A stretch of 64,000 bases of DNA from the NCBI GenBank assembly GCA_031771865.1, contig JASISA010000027.1, positions 1,984,001 through 2,048,000 on the forward strand, written 5' to 3'. Made by a program: the position numbers and the translations under genes. This DNA comes from Nothophaeocryptopus gaeumannii. Its lineage: Eukaryota; Ascomycota; Dothideomycetes; Mycosphaerellales; Mycosphaerellaceae. Under the pieces are notes generated by a model. The model was not told the origin of the DNA. It worked only from the letters and a program-made list of their open reading frames with translations, and did not search any database. Positions within the stretch are counted from its first letter, which is position 1; every line of letters begins with the position of its first letter. This document shows, one piece after another, positions 34,275 through 44,047 of the stretch.

Positions 34275-34452
34275 AGAATGACACAGAGTGCCTCTTAGTA
34301 CACGGGCGACTTAGTACACGATTGAGTAACGATTGAATACATATCGACAGGACCGCAAAAGCTTTTTCAGAGTCTCAAACTAAACCAATTGTTCGTGTTC
34401 AGTATATGCTTCCGGGTATTAAGTCGTAAATATCAAGCACACTCTACAGTGC

Positions 34453-35472
34453 TTATCTAAACCACCAATTCACAGACCCCGTCATCTCATCTCCAATTCC
34501 CTTGATACTATGCCACCAACCCTTGGGTATGAAGATCCCATCTCCAGGCCCCACCTCCGCCTGCAAACACTCCTCTGAACACCTTCCTTCTCCGTCACCC
34601 CAAACTTCCTCCTCCAAAGCATTCTTCTCCGCACCCTGCATCATCTCCTCCCCTCTCATCGTAGCAGAGCCTCCGGTGGCTCCGATCTTCTCCTGGACCT
34701 TCCCGAATATGCCCTGTCCAATATGCGGAGAGAAGAGACGGATGATTTTCTTCCCGGCTAGTTGCACGAACATGTTTGGGTTTGGGTCGCGATGGAGGGG
34801 TGTGTATGTAGGTGCTTGACCTAACCAAATCGACGAATCGTATATATCGCCCTTGCCTGCTTTTGTCACGATTTCTGGCACGGGGAGGTCTTCCTGAAGA
34901 GCTCGAGGAAGGTCGGAGAGGGGTGCTTGCGCGAGGTAAATCCTACTCGTCGGCGGCGTAGCTTCATTTCCGTTCGTAGCGGGAGGTGTTGGTGGTGTGG
35001 GTGTAGAAGCACTGGTAAAGAAGTCGTTAGGTTCCTTGCTCTGTCGTCTGACGGCTCGTGCTCCGGGTACGTAGGAGCTAAAGTAGCGAGAAGGAGGGGA
35101 TCTGAAAGTAGATTGAGAAGCCTTCACGCACTCTAGAAAGAAGGAGAGGGATTGTTCGATGCGGACGAATTGGTCGGATTGCGGATTGGTGATCTCCAGA
35201 GGTACAATTGTTGAGCCGTATTTGGAGAGGTATGCAGTATTGATTGCTACTACCGCCGGCTTGGTCTGGGTAATTGAGAACCATTTGCGAATAGCTGGCA
35301 TGTCTGTGAAAGTACCTCGTGGGAGCAGGGCTGGTGTTGCCGGCTCGAAGGCATCTTGTCTGAAGGTCTCCAGAGAGGAGTCCTTGAGGATTGGTACTGA
35401 TCGCGGCGCTTGGCCTGTAGCGTATTGTCTACATCGCGTTTGTAGCCCTGTCGTTATGCGGCCGCGTAGCAT
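34453..35472 (-). CDS. JmjC/cupin-8-like Fe(II) oxygenase
   Basis: 339 residues, intronless. The N-terminus is Arg-rich without acids (MLRGRITTGLQTRCRQYATG), a likely mitochondrial presequence. The core shows the HxD iron motif in TPLHRDPNPNMFVQLAGKK, then RLFSPHIGQ. The distal histidine lies in DGIFIPKGWWHSIKG followed by GSVNWWFR at the end. This is the double-stranded beta-helix of JmjC-type 2-oxoglutarate dioxygenases of the FIH/cupin-8 class, which hydroxylate proteins or tRNA. The substrate is unknown. It is divergent from the LYR/DUF1763 gene with only 166 bp between start codons. Confidence 0.88.
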   Translation of the reverse strand: MLRGRITTGLQTRCRQYATGQAPRSVPILKDSSLETFRQDAFEPATPALLPRGTFTDMPAIRKWFSITQTKPAVVAINTAYLSKYGSTIVPLEITNPQSDQFVRIEQSLSFFLECVKASQSTFRSPPSRYFSSYVPGARAVRRQSKEPNDFFTSASTPTPPTPPATNGNEATPPTSRIYLAQAPLSDLPRALQEDLPVPEIVTKAGKGDIYDSSIWLGQAPTYTPLHRDPNPNMFVQLAGKKIIRLFSPHIGQGIFGKVQEKIGATGGSATMRGEEMMQGAEKNALEEEVWGDGEGRCSEECLQAEVGPGDGIFIPKGWWHSIKGIGDEMTGSVNWWFR

Positions 35473-35638
35473 CAGTGCTTGCGTATGGTGTTGTTGAAGG
35501 AGACTCGTGGTTTGGCTTTGTGGCTTTCGGAGTGGGCTTCAGCTTTCGAAGTGCACGGACTCTCAGGTGGAAGCTTAGATCCATCGCGATTCCTATCCAT
35601 CCGTGTTTGAATATTGAGGAAGGAGGCCAAGGATTTCA
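35473..35638. promoter_or_regulatory. Short bidirectional promoter
   Basis: The 166 bp between the start codons of the JmjC-like gene (-) and the LYR/DUF1763 gene (+) must hold both promoters and 5' UTRs. Both products look mitochondrial, so shared control is plausible. No specific site is assigned. Confidence 0.5.
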
Positions 35639-36073
35639 ATGGCAGCTTCGAAACACGAAATCATCCTCTCCTATCGACATCTATACAAGCAAGTGCTCCG
35701 AGCGATTCAATACTCCAAACCAGATCGATACGTCGCCCGAGATCATCTAAGGAATGCCTTTCGGAAATCATCAGAGAAATCATTCGAGCCTTCAAAGATA
35801 GCCAACACTCTGGAATTCTTGAAAGGCGCGGCAACATCGAAAGGCACAGAGCATCAGATCTTGAAGTCGGTGATGTTTACGTGGTGGACGAGATCACCAT
35901 ATGGAGACTTGCCCGCGCCGTGAGTACTGAAATGTTGTCCAGATATACCTTTTCCTGAGTCGCTAACTCGAAACAGAAGGAAAGACAATATGGATATTAG
36001 ACGGAAGGTCTGGGACAACTTTGACCAGACTATCGAGAAGCTCAATGAGGACTTTGGCCTTTGCATCAAGTGA
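35639..36073 (+). CDS. Small LYR-like protein (DUF1763 type)
   Basis: Two exons (35639-35919, 35977-36073) with a 57 bp intron (GTGAGT...CGCTAACTCG...AACAG, phase 2) encode 125 residues. The start of the protein, LSYRHLYKQVLRAIQYSKP, carries a variant LYR motif (SYR) followed by a conserved-looking aromatic/basic helix. DHLRNAFRKSSEKSFEP and NTLEFLKGAATSKGTEHQIL continue the three-helix pattern of fungal DUF1763 proteins. LYR proteins act in mitochondria as assembly factors or subunits for respiratory complexes or mitoribosomes, usually with acyl carrier protein. The exact role here is unknown. The C-terminal exon (RKDNMDIRRKVWDNFDQT) is only reached by splicing. Confidence 0.82.
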
Positions 36074-36543
36074 AAGGCTCTTGCTTCTGGTGGGCGTCTG
36101 CCCTCAGTGCGACTTCTGAATTAGATGTTATGCCTTTTTGGGTGACAGCCGCGCCCAAAAATTGCTACAGTGCGAGCAAGCCTGCTCCTAGGGGAGTTCT
36201 CAGAGCTCGTGGAGGCATGTGGAAGCCGTGGCCGCCTCTCCGAACTAGCGCGATGGGACAAGGAGCTTGGAGTCATGCAGGATGCATTGCTTCAGTGACA
36301 GGGCTGGCCTTGACAGGTCTATGAGAAGGAGGAGTGTAGGATCTGGCACCGTTGAGGTTCTTCCACAGTCTCAATCGTCCCATTTGTAAACCCGCAATAC
36401 CCAAGAGAAGCACTTTCAACTTTTGTTTCAAATCTCTGTACACCAGAACGCCCTCGCTCATGTTGAATGGAGCATGACACTCATTCGGGTATCTCGTCTC
36501 TACACACGTTTTCATCCCGCCTCTTTGCCTTCCCCACTATAAC
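36074..36543. other. Convergent gap, LYR-like and opi3 genes
   Basis: 470 bp containing both 3' UTRs. No feature recognised. Confidence 0.45.
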
Positions 36544-37214
36544 TTAAGAACTCTTCTTCCCAGCCTTCTGCTCTCTCTCCCTCTTCGCATAAATCTCCGC
36601 CGTGAACGGATCCTCGAAGCTCAGCGCAATTTGATACACAATAAGCACCAATCCAGTCAGTACCACCCCAGCCGGCTTCCCATACCAAAGCGCCGTTCCG
36701 AGGAAACTCAACGTACTCCCATAGTACATCGGGCTCCCGCTGACATTAAAAGGGAACCCCGTAACAATATGATCCATGAGTATCCCAAAATAATCTCCCA
36801 AATACGTCCCCGTCACCCCAAGGGCCCACATACTGCTCAAAACCAGCACATTTCCACTCGCCACGAGTCCCACAGCAAGACCCTGGGAGAGGAACCCCTC
36901 GAGGAGCGGGTGGGAAGGCTGGGCGCGGAGGGCGCGCTCGTACAGGGCGTCCCGGATGAGACCTATGGAGAAGATGGTGACGGCGAGGGCGTAGCAGCCA
37001 TATCGGGGATTGCCGCCGGCGAGTTTGGTTATAGTTTTGTGGGAGTATTCGGTGCGGGCGGCGATGTTCCAGAAAGTTGGGTTGAAGATGATGCTGGCTG
37101 CTGAGACTGCAAAGTATGTGAGTGAGGACTCGAGATGGGAAGTGGAGAGGATGTGCACTACGTACTCCAGAAGCTTGGCTGCTTGAGGTCGACATATTTG
37201 AGGAGGTCGGCCAT
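36544..37214 (-). CDS. opi3: Phospholipid N-methyltransferase (Opi3 type)
   Basis: ER membrane enzyme that uses S-adenosylmethionine to convert phosphatidyl-monomethylethanolamine to phosphatidylcholine. The real start is at 37214 (MADLLKYVDLKQPSFW). A 59 bp intron (37107-37165, GTACGT...TTTGCAG, phase 1) joins it to ISAASIIFNPTFWNIAART, a canonical Opi3 N-terminus; starting inside the second frame at 37158 would lose this. The protein has 203 residues, the usual length. The SAM-binding motif GSPMYYGST and the C-terminal acidic pair in FEDPFTAEIYAKRE are present. Four membrane segments are visible. It is the last step of the methylation pathway; the Cho2 partner is not in the window. Confidence 0.93.
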
Positions 37215-37601
37215 GGTCTGTATAGTTGAGAAATTGAGAAATGTAGGCCGAGGAGTAGGAGGAAGTCGACTATTGTGGTGAAGCAAAAGTTTGAGGGAAG
37301 TGGACTCGGAAGCATTGAAATGAGGCTCAAGCTACGTCAAAGAGCTCTCAACCCCAGTGGGGTCAAGCGGGGCGGTGGAGGCCATCGTGGACATGCCTTC
37401 GTCCACAAACGACAGTCTCACGGTTCCTGAATTCAACAGAGCACTCCAGGAGAACAGGAATAGATGGATGGTAGATGCAACTCAAGATGCTTTTGAACAA
37501 TCGATAGGTGGCTATATACAGACATCGCTCACATCATAGCGGCCATGCTCTTATCATCATAACATCTCGTACAACCCCCTCTCACATATTTATCCCCTTC
37601 T
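37215..37601. other. Gap between opi3 and the amino acid permease
   Basis: 387 bp between two minus-strand genes, holding the opi3 promoter and permease 3' UTR. No feature recognised. Confidence 0.4.
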
Positions 37602-39481
37602 CTACGCAATCCAAAACCACACCTTCTCAAGCCAATTCCTAGGAACGTGCTCAGGCCAAACCTCCGCATCAAGCGCAGCCTTGCCAGTCCAAATGTCCGC
37701 CTCGCTGCTCTTAACGAAGCTCGTCCTCTTGAAAACCTTCCAGAAAAGGTAGAAAGCCAAATAGATCGGGATCACAACGTACGCAGTAACAAAGTCCTGC
37801 ACGCTCCACTTCCCTTTGGTGAACACCGCAAAGCCGTTGAAGATGATAATGATAATGAAGAAGACGAGTGCGAACCAAGCGGTGTAAGGCTGGAAGCGAC
37901 TCTTGAAGATGAGCGTATCCCGATCGACGCCTTGCGCGGCCAAAGCAGAGCGGAAACGGATGTAGCCAATGAGGATGGAGCACCACGTGAAGAGGGAGGT
38001 GATGGTCGTAAGGGTTTGGAACCATTCGAAGACGCTGGCGGCGCCGGTCGAGACGGTCATGTAGGTGAGAAGACCGATGGATGCAGTCATGAGGACACAC
38101 CAAATCGGAACACCCTTCTTAGTGCAGTAGAGCAGGAATCTGGGAGCTTGACGGTTTTGTGCGAGGGCGAAGAGGTATCGGGAACCGGTGTAGAGGAAAG
38201 CGTTTCCGGAGGATGAGGCGGATGTGAGGATTACGGCGTTGATGATGTGAGGGAGGACTGGGATTCCAGCACGGGTGATGGCAATAACCCACGGGGAGGA
38301 CCCAGCACCAGGTCCACCGTTGAGGAGACGGTCATCGTCAGCTGGGACAGTGACACCAATAGCGAGCGTTCCGAGGACGTAGAAGAACAGGATTCGCCAG
38401 AAGACACGCTTGACGGCCTTGGGAATGTTCTTGCGTGGATTCTCGGCTTCACCGGCGGCGACGGCGACCATCTCTACACCACCGTACGAGAAAGCCGCAT
38501 TGGCGAGGACGTTGAACCAGCCTGTGAAGCGGCCGACGTCTCCGGTTCCGATGTACTCGCGCATAGCGGCCCAGGGGCTAAACAATATTAGAATTGACCT
38601 ATTCAAGTTCAAAAGGCAGGTTGAGACACCACGTAGGACAACGAACGCCCTTCGTAGGTCTAAAAGAGACTCACTGTTTCCAATACCGGAATCCAAGGCG
38701 ACCCTGTTTGGAACCACCAAGGTCAATGACCAGAGCGACGAGCAGGAGGCCCACAATGGTGAGAATCTTGATGGAGGCGAAGATAAATTCAGCCTCTCCA
38801 TAGATCGACACCGCAAAGATATTCAAGGCGATGATCAGGACTAAGATGATTGAGATCCATGCGGCTTGGTTAATCGTATCGTTCCAGAAACCAATAACGA
38901 CAGCAGCAGCGGAGATTTCAGCGCAGAGGGTGAGAGCACAGGAGTACCAGTTGTTCCAGCCGACAGCAAAACCCATAGCTAAGGAAGAAGTCAGCCATCG
39001 CATCTTGTCGTGCATTCTGAAGAGGAGATATCTTACCAGGATCGACATAGCGAGCACAGTACTGAGGAACAGCACCAGGAAGAGGAAGCCAAGTCGCCAT
39101 TTCTCCCAAACACTGCATCATCGCATAGATGGAAACACCAGTCATCGAGTATCCGAGCAAGACAGACAGAGGACCAGAGCTGACAAAGGCCTTCCCAATA
39201 CCCAAGAATAGACCGGTTCCGATCGTTCCACCAAGGGCAATGAATTGGATATGTCGGGACTTGAGACCTCGTGAGACCTAGAATGCGACATATTAGCATC
39301 TGAACTTGTGATAGAAGCTTTGATTCTTCTTTGAGCTCACATAACCATAGTTTTCTGCTGTTTGAACGTCTCCATACAAGGCCTCAGCCTCGTTCATAAC
39401 AACCGACCCCTTCCGCGCGACATCGTATTTCTCCGGATGCCCCTCTCCCACGATGTACTGCTGCTTCTCAACGTCCGCCAT
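37602..39481 (-). CDS. Amino acid permease, APC superfamily (yeast YAT type)
   Basis: Plasma-membrane proton symporter for amino acids. Five exons were rebuilt: 39481-39341, 39277-39037, 38978-38675 and 38577-37602 joined by introns of 63, 58 and 97 bp (four exons in total after correction, phases 0, 1 and 2). The protein has 553 residues. Diagnostic segments: RHIQFIALGGTIGTGLFLGI, TWLPLPGAVPQYCARYVDPA, GFAVGWNNWYSCALTLCAE, FSYGGVEMVAVAAGEAENPR and ILTSASSSGNAFLYTGSRYL. This pattern resembles Dip5-like dicarboxylic or general permeases; the substrate is uncertain. Its third intron (38578-38674) is related in sequence to an intron of the protease-like gene 20 kb away and is listed separately as an introner-like element. 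The start at 39481 gives MADVEKQQYIVGEG. Confidence 0.93.
38578..38674 (-). mobile_element. Introner-like element, copy 1 (intron of the amino acid permease)
   Basis: This 97 bp phase-2 intron begins GTGAGTCTCTTTTAGACCTA and contains GTCCTACGTGGTGTCT. It shares most of its first 55 bases and its 3' end (TCTAAT...TTGTTTAG) with the intron at 58030-58128. The shared core forms an imperfect hairpin. Unrelated introns in this window show no such similarity, so the pair looks like two copies of a multiplying intron. Confidence 0.75.
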
Positions 39482-42171
39482 TTTGCCGGAACGTGTAAGT
39501 GAATGAAAGATCGATAGCAATGTCGAACGTGTCGTCTATCTTGTCGAAAAGCCGGTAAGGAGAATGTCCAAGGTAGGGTAAATTGAAGTGCGGCGGCTGC
39601 TGGTGAATGAGTGCGGTGCCACGCAAGAAGAGAAAGGGTAAGGTAGGGAGAATCCTTGAAGCTGGTGAACCCAGACACGCACACGCACACGCACGATACC
39701 CACGAGGAACGTTAAACCTCGGATCGGGAAGACGTAGTGTAGCTCTCGCACACGATGCACGTGGAGAGAAGCATAGTCTTATACCAAACCCATCAGAGGC
39801 GAACAATCTACACTGACCTGGCTGCAACGGTCGGTCCAGCCTGGCAGAAACCTGATGCCATTCGAGCCTCGCCGCTGCTACCCTGCAATCATCTAGCACC
39901 TGGGATCTATAGAACAAGCATATGTTCTACAGTCCCTGTCAAGGTACCATGCCCTTGTCGAAAGCAGCTAACGCCACCTAGCGCCGAACTTTGAGGTGCC
40001 TTGCGTGACAGTCCAGCGCCTATGCCGAGTAGACCGTACGATACCATTCGCCGAAACGGGGAGTATGCAAGATAACAACCACAGTGTCCACTGTACCAAT
40101 GCCGAAATTCTGGCGCAATAGGGCTCATCTTGCATAGGCCTGGAGCACAAAGATTTGCGCAGCCGGGGCGTATGTGTGGTTTAGATCATAGATAAGGGCG
40201 AATATGCTGCACTCTGGGAACCTACCACTCGGATCGAACAAGCAAGGAGTTTCGGAGTAGATTCCTCCCCTGTATGCGGTGCTGGGGGTACAGTCGCAGG
40301 ATCTGCAGATTTCGAATGGCTGTTGAGGCACAAGAGCCTTCGGTTGTACTGCTCGCTCGAGCACGCAAGCCGCCGCACATGCCACGCTCCCCTGCCCCAA
40401 GAATGCCAGATCCGCCATGGTATGGTCACCAGAGCAGTGGCCAAACGGTCGCGAATGCATGAATACGCGGTTGATCGAGGCTAGGAGTCTGGGCAAAAGT
40501 GGACACGAGTGAGCATTCGTCTGGGGACGCAGCAGTAAGTTAGCGCGGAAACCGGAATTAGCCTGTTGCCTGTTTAGCTTTGGCGAGCAAGCTTCCAAAG
40601 CTTCTAGAAACAGGGCTTGGCTGGCTTGAGATGATAAGAATCACAAGACATCCACTTGTGTGCCTTAGCCCGCCTTCTCCCTTAGCAGGCCGACGATAGC
40701 AGAGCAGATAAGCTCTCTCGCCTGACGAGCTCATATTACAGAGCGTTTGCTCCATGGATTCGGATGCTACACTACTGAAGCATCAATCCTGCGGCGCTTG
40801 CATTGCTTTGTTGGTTGATGTGTGAGTAGTCCAGACAAGTGCCACCGAGGTATCAGTTGCCAATCTGTCTACTAACAGACGCGGCGTGCTTGGTTTACGT
40901 TGACCAACTGTTGGCTTGCATCGCTTTCTTCGCATTTCAACACCGGTGTCGACAGCGGTATTTCGCCATCACGGCCTCTTCACCTGAGGTTGGGATAGGC
41001 TTTCGGGAGGATGCTCCAAAGCGTCGTCGTAGCAGCCTCAGGGCCGGGCGTTCAGAGTGGCTGCGGTCGGCGAAGGCCTATTACATACGCCAGAGCAACG
41101 TTATCCCAAGCTGGGGTGCCGGATTTGATTGGGTGCGATGGAGTGAAACGAGTCTTGAACGAGGCTCAAACGAGGCTCAAACGAGGCCAACAGCACTTGA
41201 ATCTTAGCATGTAGCAACGCCGGCTGTCTAGAGGGATATAAAGACGGCAGTCACTGCCGTGTGAGCTTACCTAAGCTTTAATCGCACCTTGTGTCATATA
41301 CTAATCGAATCTGCTATACTAGTATATAGATAGATCGTAGCTATCGTCGAAGTGCCCTAAGATATATAATAGAGGTACTGAATGGCATTCAACTCGGGAC
41401 TGGCGGCCTTCGCTACAAGTAAGTCTCCCCGATCGGCAGGTTTCCCGTACGCGGTAGGATATACTGACAGTAGTGTGCAGGTGCCCGGACTAGAAGCATA
41501 GACGCTACGATACAAGGTAACGATAATCGACGTATACTTCGGAAATATCAAGTATTGTGTATCAAGCTACAAAACAGTCTACACTTATCAATACACGGGC
41601 TAATCTTAGGAGATACTATCCGCAACCGATAATGGCCGGCGGCGTCCGATACGACCGATCTATAATGCTTGATATACACCTAGTCTAAGACAGAGTAGCA
41701 GCATGGTACCTCTAAGAGCTGCGGTGTGCCAGCGCACAGAACATGCCATAGCATTACGTCGCCGTCATTGTCGGTAGTGGATCCGAAGTAGTACGTCGAG
41801 GATCAGGAAATGGAGCGAAGTCGACGTTAAGTAGCAGATGTACGGCCATGTCTGTGCTACTTGATATCGGTTGCCTGGGAGAACAACTCGAACAGCATGA
41901 ACCATACCTCACGGCCGTCTCAGTAGATGGTCGTCAACGATAAGCCATGAACAGACCCCACGTATGTTCTACAATCAACCCATGCCTCACCCTCCACTCT
42001 TTCTCACCATCCCTTGTGAACCTAATGTGTCTTGTCACTTTCAACTGCCCAAGAAGGCAAAGTGGCACACGAGAGGATTGCATGGTGCAGGATGTTGGTG
42101 GTTCACGACGTGCATGGCACCACGAGGCAGTTAAGTGAAGCCAATAGACCCATCTGTCGACCAACCAATCT
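39482..42171. other. 2.7 kb gene-poor gap
   Basis: The largest gap in the window. It holds the permease promoter (with a CACGCA microsatellite near 39674-39692), a short tandem of GAGGCTCAAAC-type units at about 41157-41192, and an AT-rich, stop-rich patch at about 41220-41940. A frame at 40125-40598 (-) has scattered cysteines but no family signal. I see no intact transposon frame or LTR pair. Confidence 0.45.
41220..41940. other. AT-rich patch, possible degenerate repeat relic
   Basis: Composition shifts to TA-rich sequence (ATACTAGTATATAGATAGAT near 41315, AAGATATATAATAG near 41360) with stops in all frames I checked. This differs from the flanking DNA and is the kind of signature left by old repeats mutated in fungi. 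No terminal repeats or transposase/reverse-transcriptase motifs were found. Confidence 0.3.
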
Positions 42172-43674
42172 TCAGTCCAACGGCCTAACTGTAAAGCCGA
42201 CAGGTCTCTTCTCGACGAATCTCGTCCATCGCCGCCTTCGCCACTCGCCCCTCTGTTCGTGTCCAGTACCCTCCTCCCATCCACTTTTGGGTATGCTCTT
42301 GACGCGCTGTTTCTGCTTGCTTTTCGAAGTACCGTCAAGGAGCTCCACCTCGTCGGCTGGAATGTCGTACACCCACCGCTCTCCCTCGGTCTCGATCTCC
42401 ACGCCGCTGATCATTCGCTCTTCAACCCACTCTTTGCTCAGTAGATCGAGGTTCCATTTTTTCTCTTTCCACACCCAGCCAGCCGGTGCTTGCACGTCTT
42501 CGAAGAATTGAGTTCCTTTTGGTCGATTGCCGGCGATGCGTATTGGACTGAGAGGATCGTAGGGTTGTGGACAGAAGAGCCAGGGCTCCCAGGTGTCGCT
42601 GGGTTCGTTATGTCGCTGTAGCTCGAAGATCTCCACCTGCCGCAGCTCTGGAGGCTCGTCCATAGCGATGTCACTCTCGACCCAGTTGCGCAGTGCCGTT
42701 TGGAAGAGCTGAATATGATTGCGTAGCTGGCTCATGTTGCGAGTGGACATTAACACTTTCTGCGCTCTTGGGTGTCCTCCGACTGTCGCTATCCATCCCA
42801 CTATCAGTGCGATAGTCCTCCATGGTACCAACTGACTGCCGATGAACGCGGCGCCAGCAAGGATGAAGAGTCCCAAGAACAGCGTCGAACTCATAGGCTC
42901 GTCACTGAAGTTTGTATATGGTGTGACGTGTTCAATCGCAGCGTCGTGCAGCCGCGAGAAGTCCTCCATGCTATTCTGCAGGTCTCTCATGTTCCTCCAG
43001 AAATCATTGCTGAAGTCTGGCGCTGGCTTTACTCGGCTCGCAGGTGCGGTGGGCGCGCCACGGTAGCTAGGCTCGATTCGAGGATCGTTTGCAGATGTAG
43101 GATGGCGAGCGAGGAACGATGGGATCATGACGCCAAACAGTAGCAGCCCTAGAGGGGTTAGAGGCAGTAGATGCGGTTTGAGACACATCAGGGAGTAGAC
43201 GGCCAGGAAGGAGAGGGTTGCGCTGGGTCGCTTCCATGAGAAGAGGTACATCAGTCTGTTCTCCAGCACGAATACCACGCCTATCCTCGCGTTGAAGCGC
43301 CGGAAGTTCGAAGCCATGGTCAGGAGCCGTGGCCCAAATTCCGGTTTTTCCACATATTTATTCGATCGCCTGTCCTTCTTGGGCTGTAGGCCTGAACCAT
43401 TAGAGTCGCCATCGAGAGGCTCGTCGGTCGGTATGATTTGAGAGAGGACGCTGCTGAAAAGGCGGTCTTGAAGACTTTGTCTGCCTTCTGGCGTGTCGTA
43501 TCCTTCGACCTTGTCTCGGAGCCTGCTCGCGCGATCCTTGAGCCGCTCTCGCCGTCCACCTTTCTGATCGCTGTCTGAGGCAGACGTAGAGGCGTCGTCT
43601 TCGTTCGGTGGAACGCGCAGGACGGGAATAGGATCGTCCCTGTTCGCGATTGTTTGCCCTTCTTCCGTGTCCAT
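42172..43674 (-). CDS. Peroxisomal membrane peroxin, Pex24/Pex28-32 type with dysferlin-like domain
   Basis: 500 residues, intronless. After an acidic N-terminus come two hydrophobic regions, LSFLAVYSLMCLKPHLLPLT (about 150-190) and FLGLFILAGAAFIGSQLVPW (about 265-300), which anchor it in membrane. The C-terminal 160 residues have the dysferlin-domain pattern of Trp-rich motifs: VEIFELQRH...WEPWLFCPQPYDPLS, QAPAGWVWKEKKWNLDL, ERWVYDIPADE and EWRRRRWTRFVEKRPVG. This arrangement marks the Pex24/Pex28-32 family, reticulon-associated ER/peroxisome proteins that control peroxisome number and contact sites. The exact paralogue is not assigned. Upstream, 345 bp away, lies the 3' end of srbA on the same strand. 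Confidence 0.9.
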   Translation of the reverse strand: MDTEEGQTIANRDDPIPVLRVPPNEDDASTSASDSDQKGGRRERLKDRASRLRDKVEGYDTPEGRQSLQDRLFSSVLSQIIPTDEPLDGDSNGSGLQPKKDRRSNKYVEKPEFGPRLLTMASNFRRFNARIGVVFVLENRLMYLFSWKRPSATLSFLAVYSLMCLKPHLLPLTPLGLLLFGVMIPSFLARHPTSANDPRIEPSYRGAPTAPASRVKPAPDFSNDFWRNMRDLQNSMEDFSRLHDAAIEHVTPYTNFSDEPMSSTLFLGLFILAGAAFIGSQLVPWRTIALIVGWIATVGGHPRAQKVLMSTRNMSQLRNHIQLFQTALRNWVESDIAMDEPPELRQVEIFELQRHNEPSDTWEPWLFCPQPYDPLSPIRIAGNRPKGTQFFEDVQAPAGWVWKEKKWNLDLLSKEWVEERMISGVEIETEGERWVYDIPADEVELLDGTSKSKQKQRVKSIPKSGWEEGTGHEQRGEWRRRRWTRFVEKRPVGFTVRPLD

Positions 43675-44018
43675 TTTGATCGCTCTTACACAAGATTAGA
43701 AGAGGATGTGTGGTTCTGTGACCCGTGACCCTATGCAAGGTGAAAGTGGGAGGATTCGTTACAAGGTCATAGGGTTCAAGTAGCTCCGAGCTTGATCGGC
43801 AGGCACGCCGCATGTGAAGACTACCGTGGCCTGAGCGTCCAGACGTGGAGATCCATGCTGAAGGTGAATGAGAAACAGTGTGAAGGTCTCTGTCAATGCT
43901 TCCAAAATTGTAGAGTCTATAGTTCATCTCTGAAAAACACTACTAAGAACGCGTGCAATGCGATGCGGATCATCCGGGCGGGTTTTTATCACAGTACAAA
44001 TCCTACGCCCTGTGCGTT
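43675..44018. other. Gap between srbA and the peroxin gene
   Basis: 344 bp with the srbA 3' UTR and peroxin promoter. Its right edge overlaps an inverted repeat (44007-44047) carrying a CACGTG E-box. Confidence 0.45.
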
Positions 44019-44047
44019 TCACGTGATCACGGCATTACGCACAGGGC
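44007..44047. repeat. Perfect 11 bp inverted repeat spanning the srbA stop codon
   Basis: Left arm GCCCTGTGCGT (44007-44017) and right arm ACGCACAGGGC (44037-44047) are exact reverse complements around a 19-base loop. The loop holds the srbA stop (44019-44021) and CACGTGATCACG. It could be an mRNA hairpin at the 3' end or a DNA site upstream of the peroxin gene. Confidence 0.7.

Noticed and set aside
40125..40598. 157-codon minus-strand frame with several cysteines, possible small secreted protein
   Set aside because: No signal peptide at either candidate start and cysteine spacing shows no pattern; left as chance.
41357..41551. Minus-strand frame considered as a reverse transcriptase or integrase remnant
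   Set aside because: No catalytic motif (such as YxDD or the DDE pattern) could be read; too short to support a transposon call.
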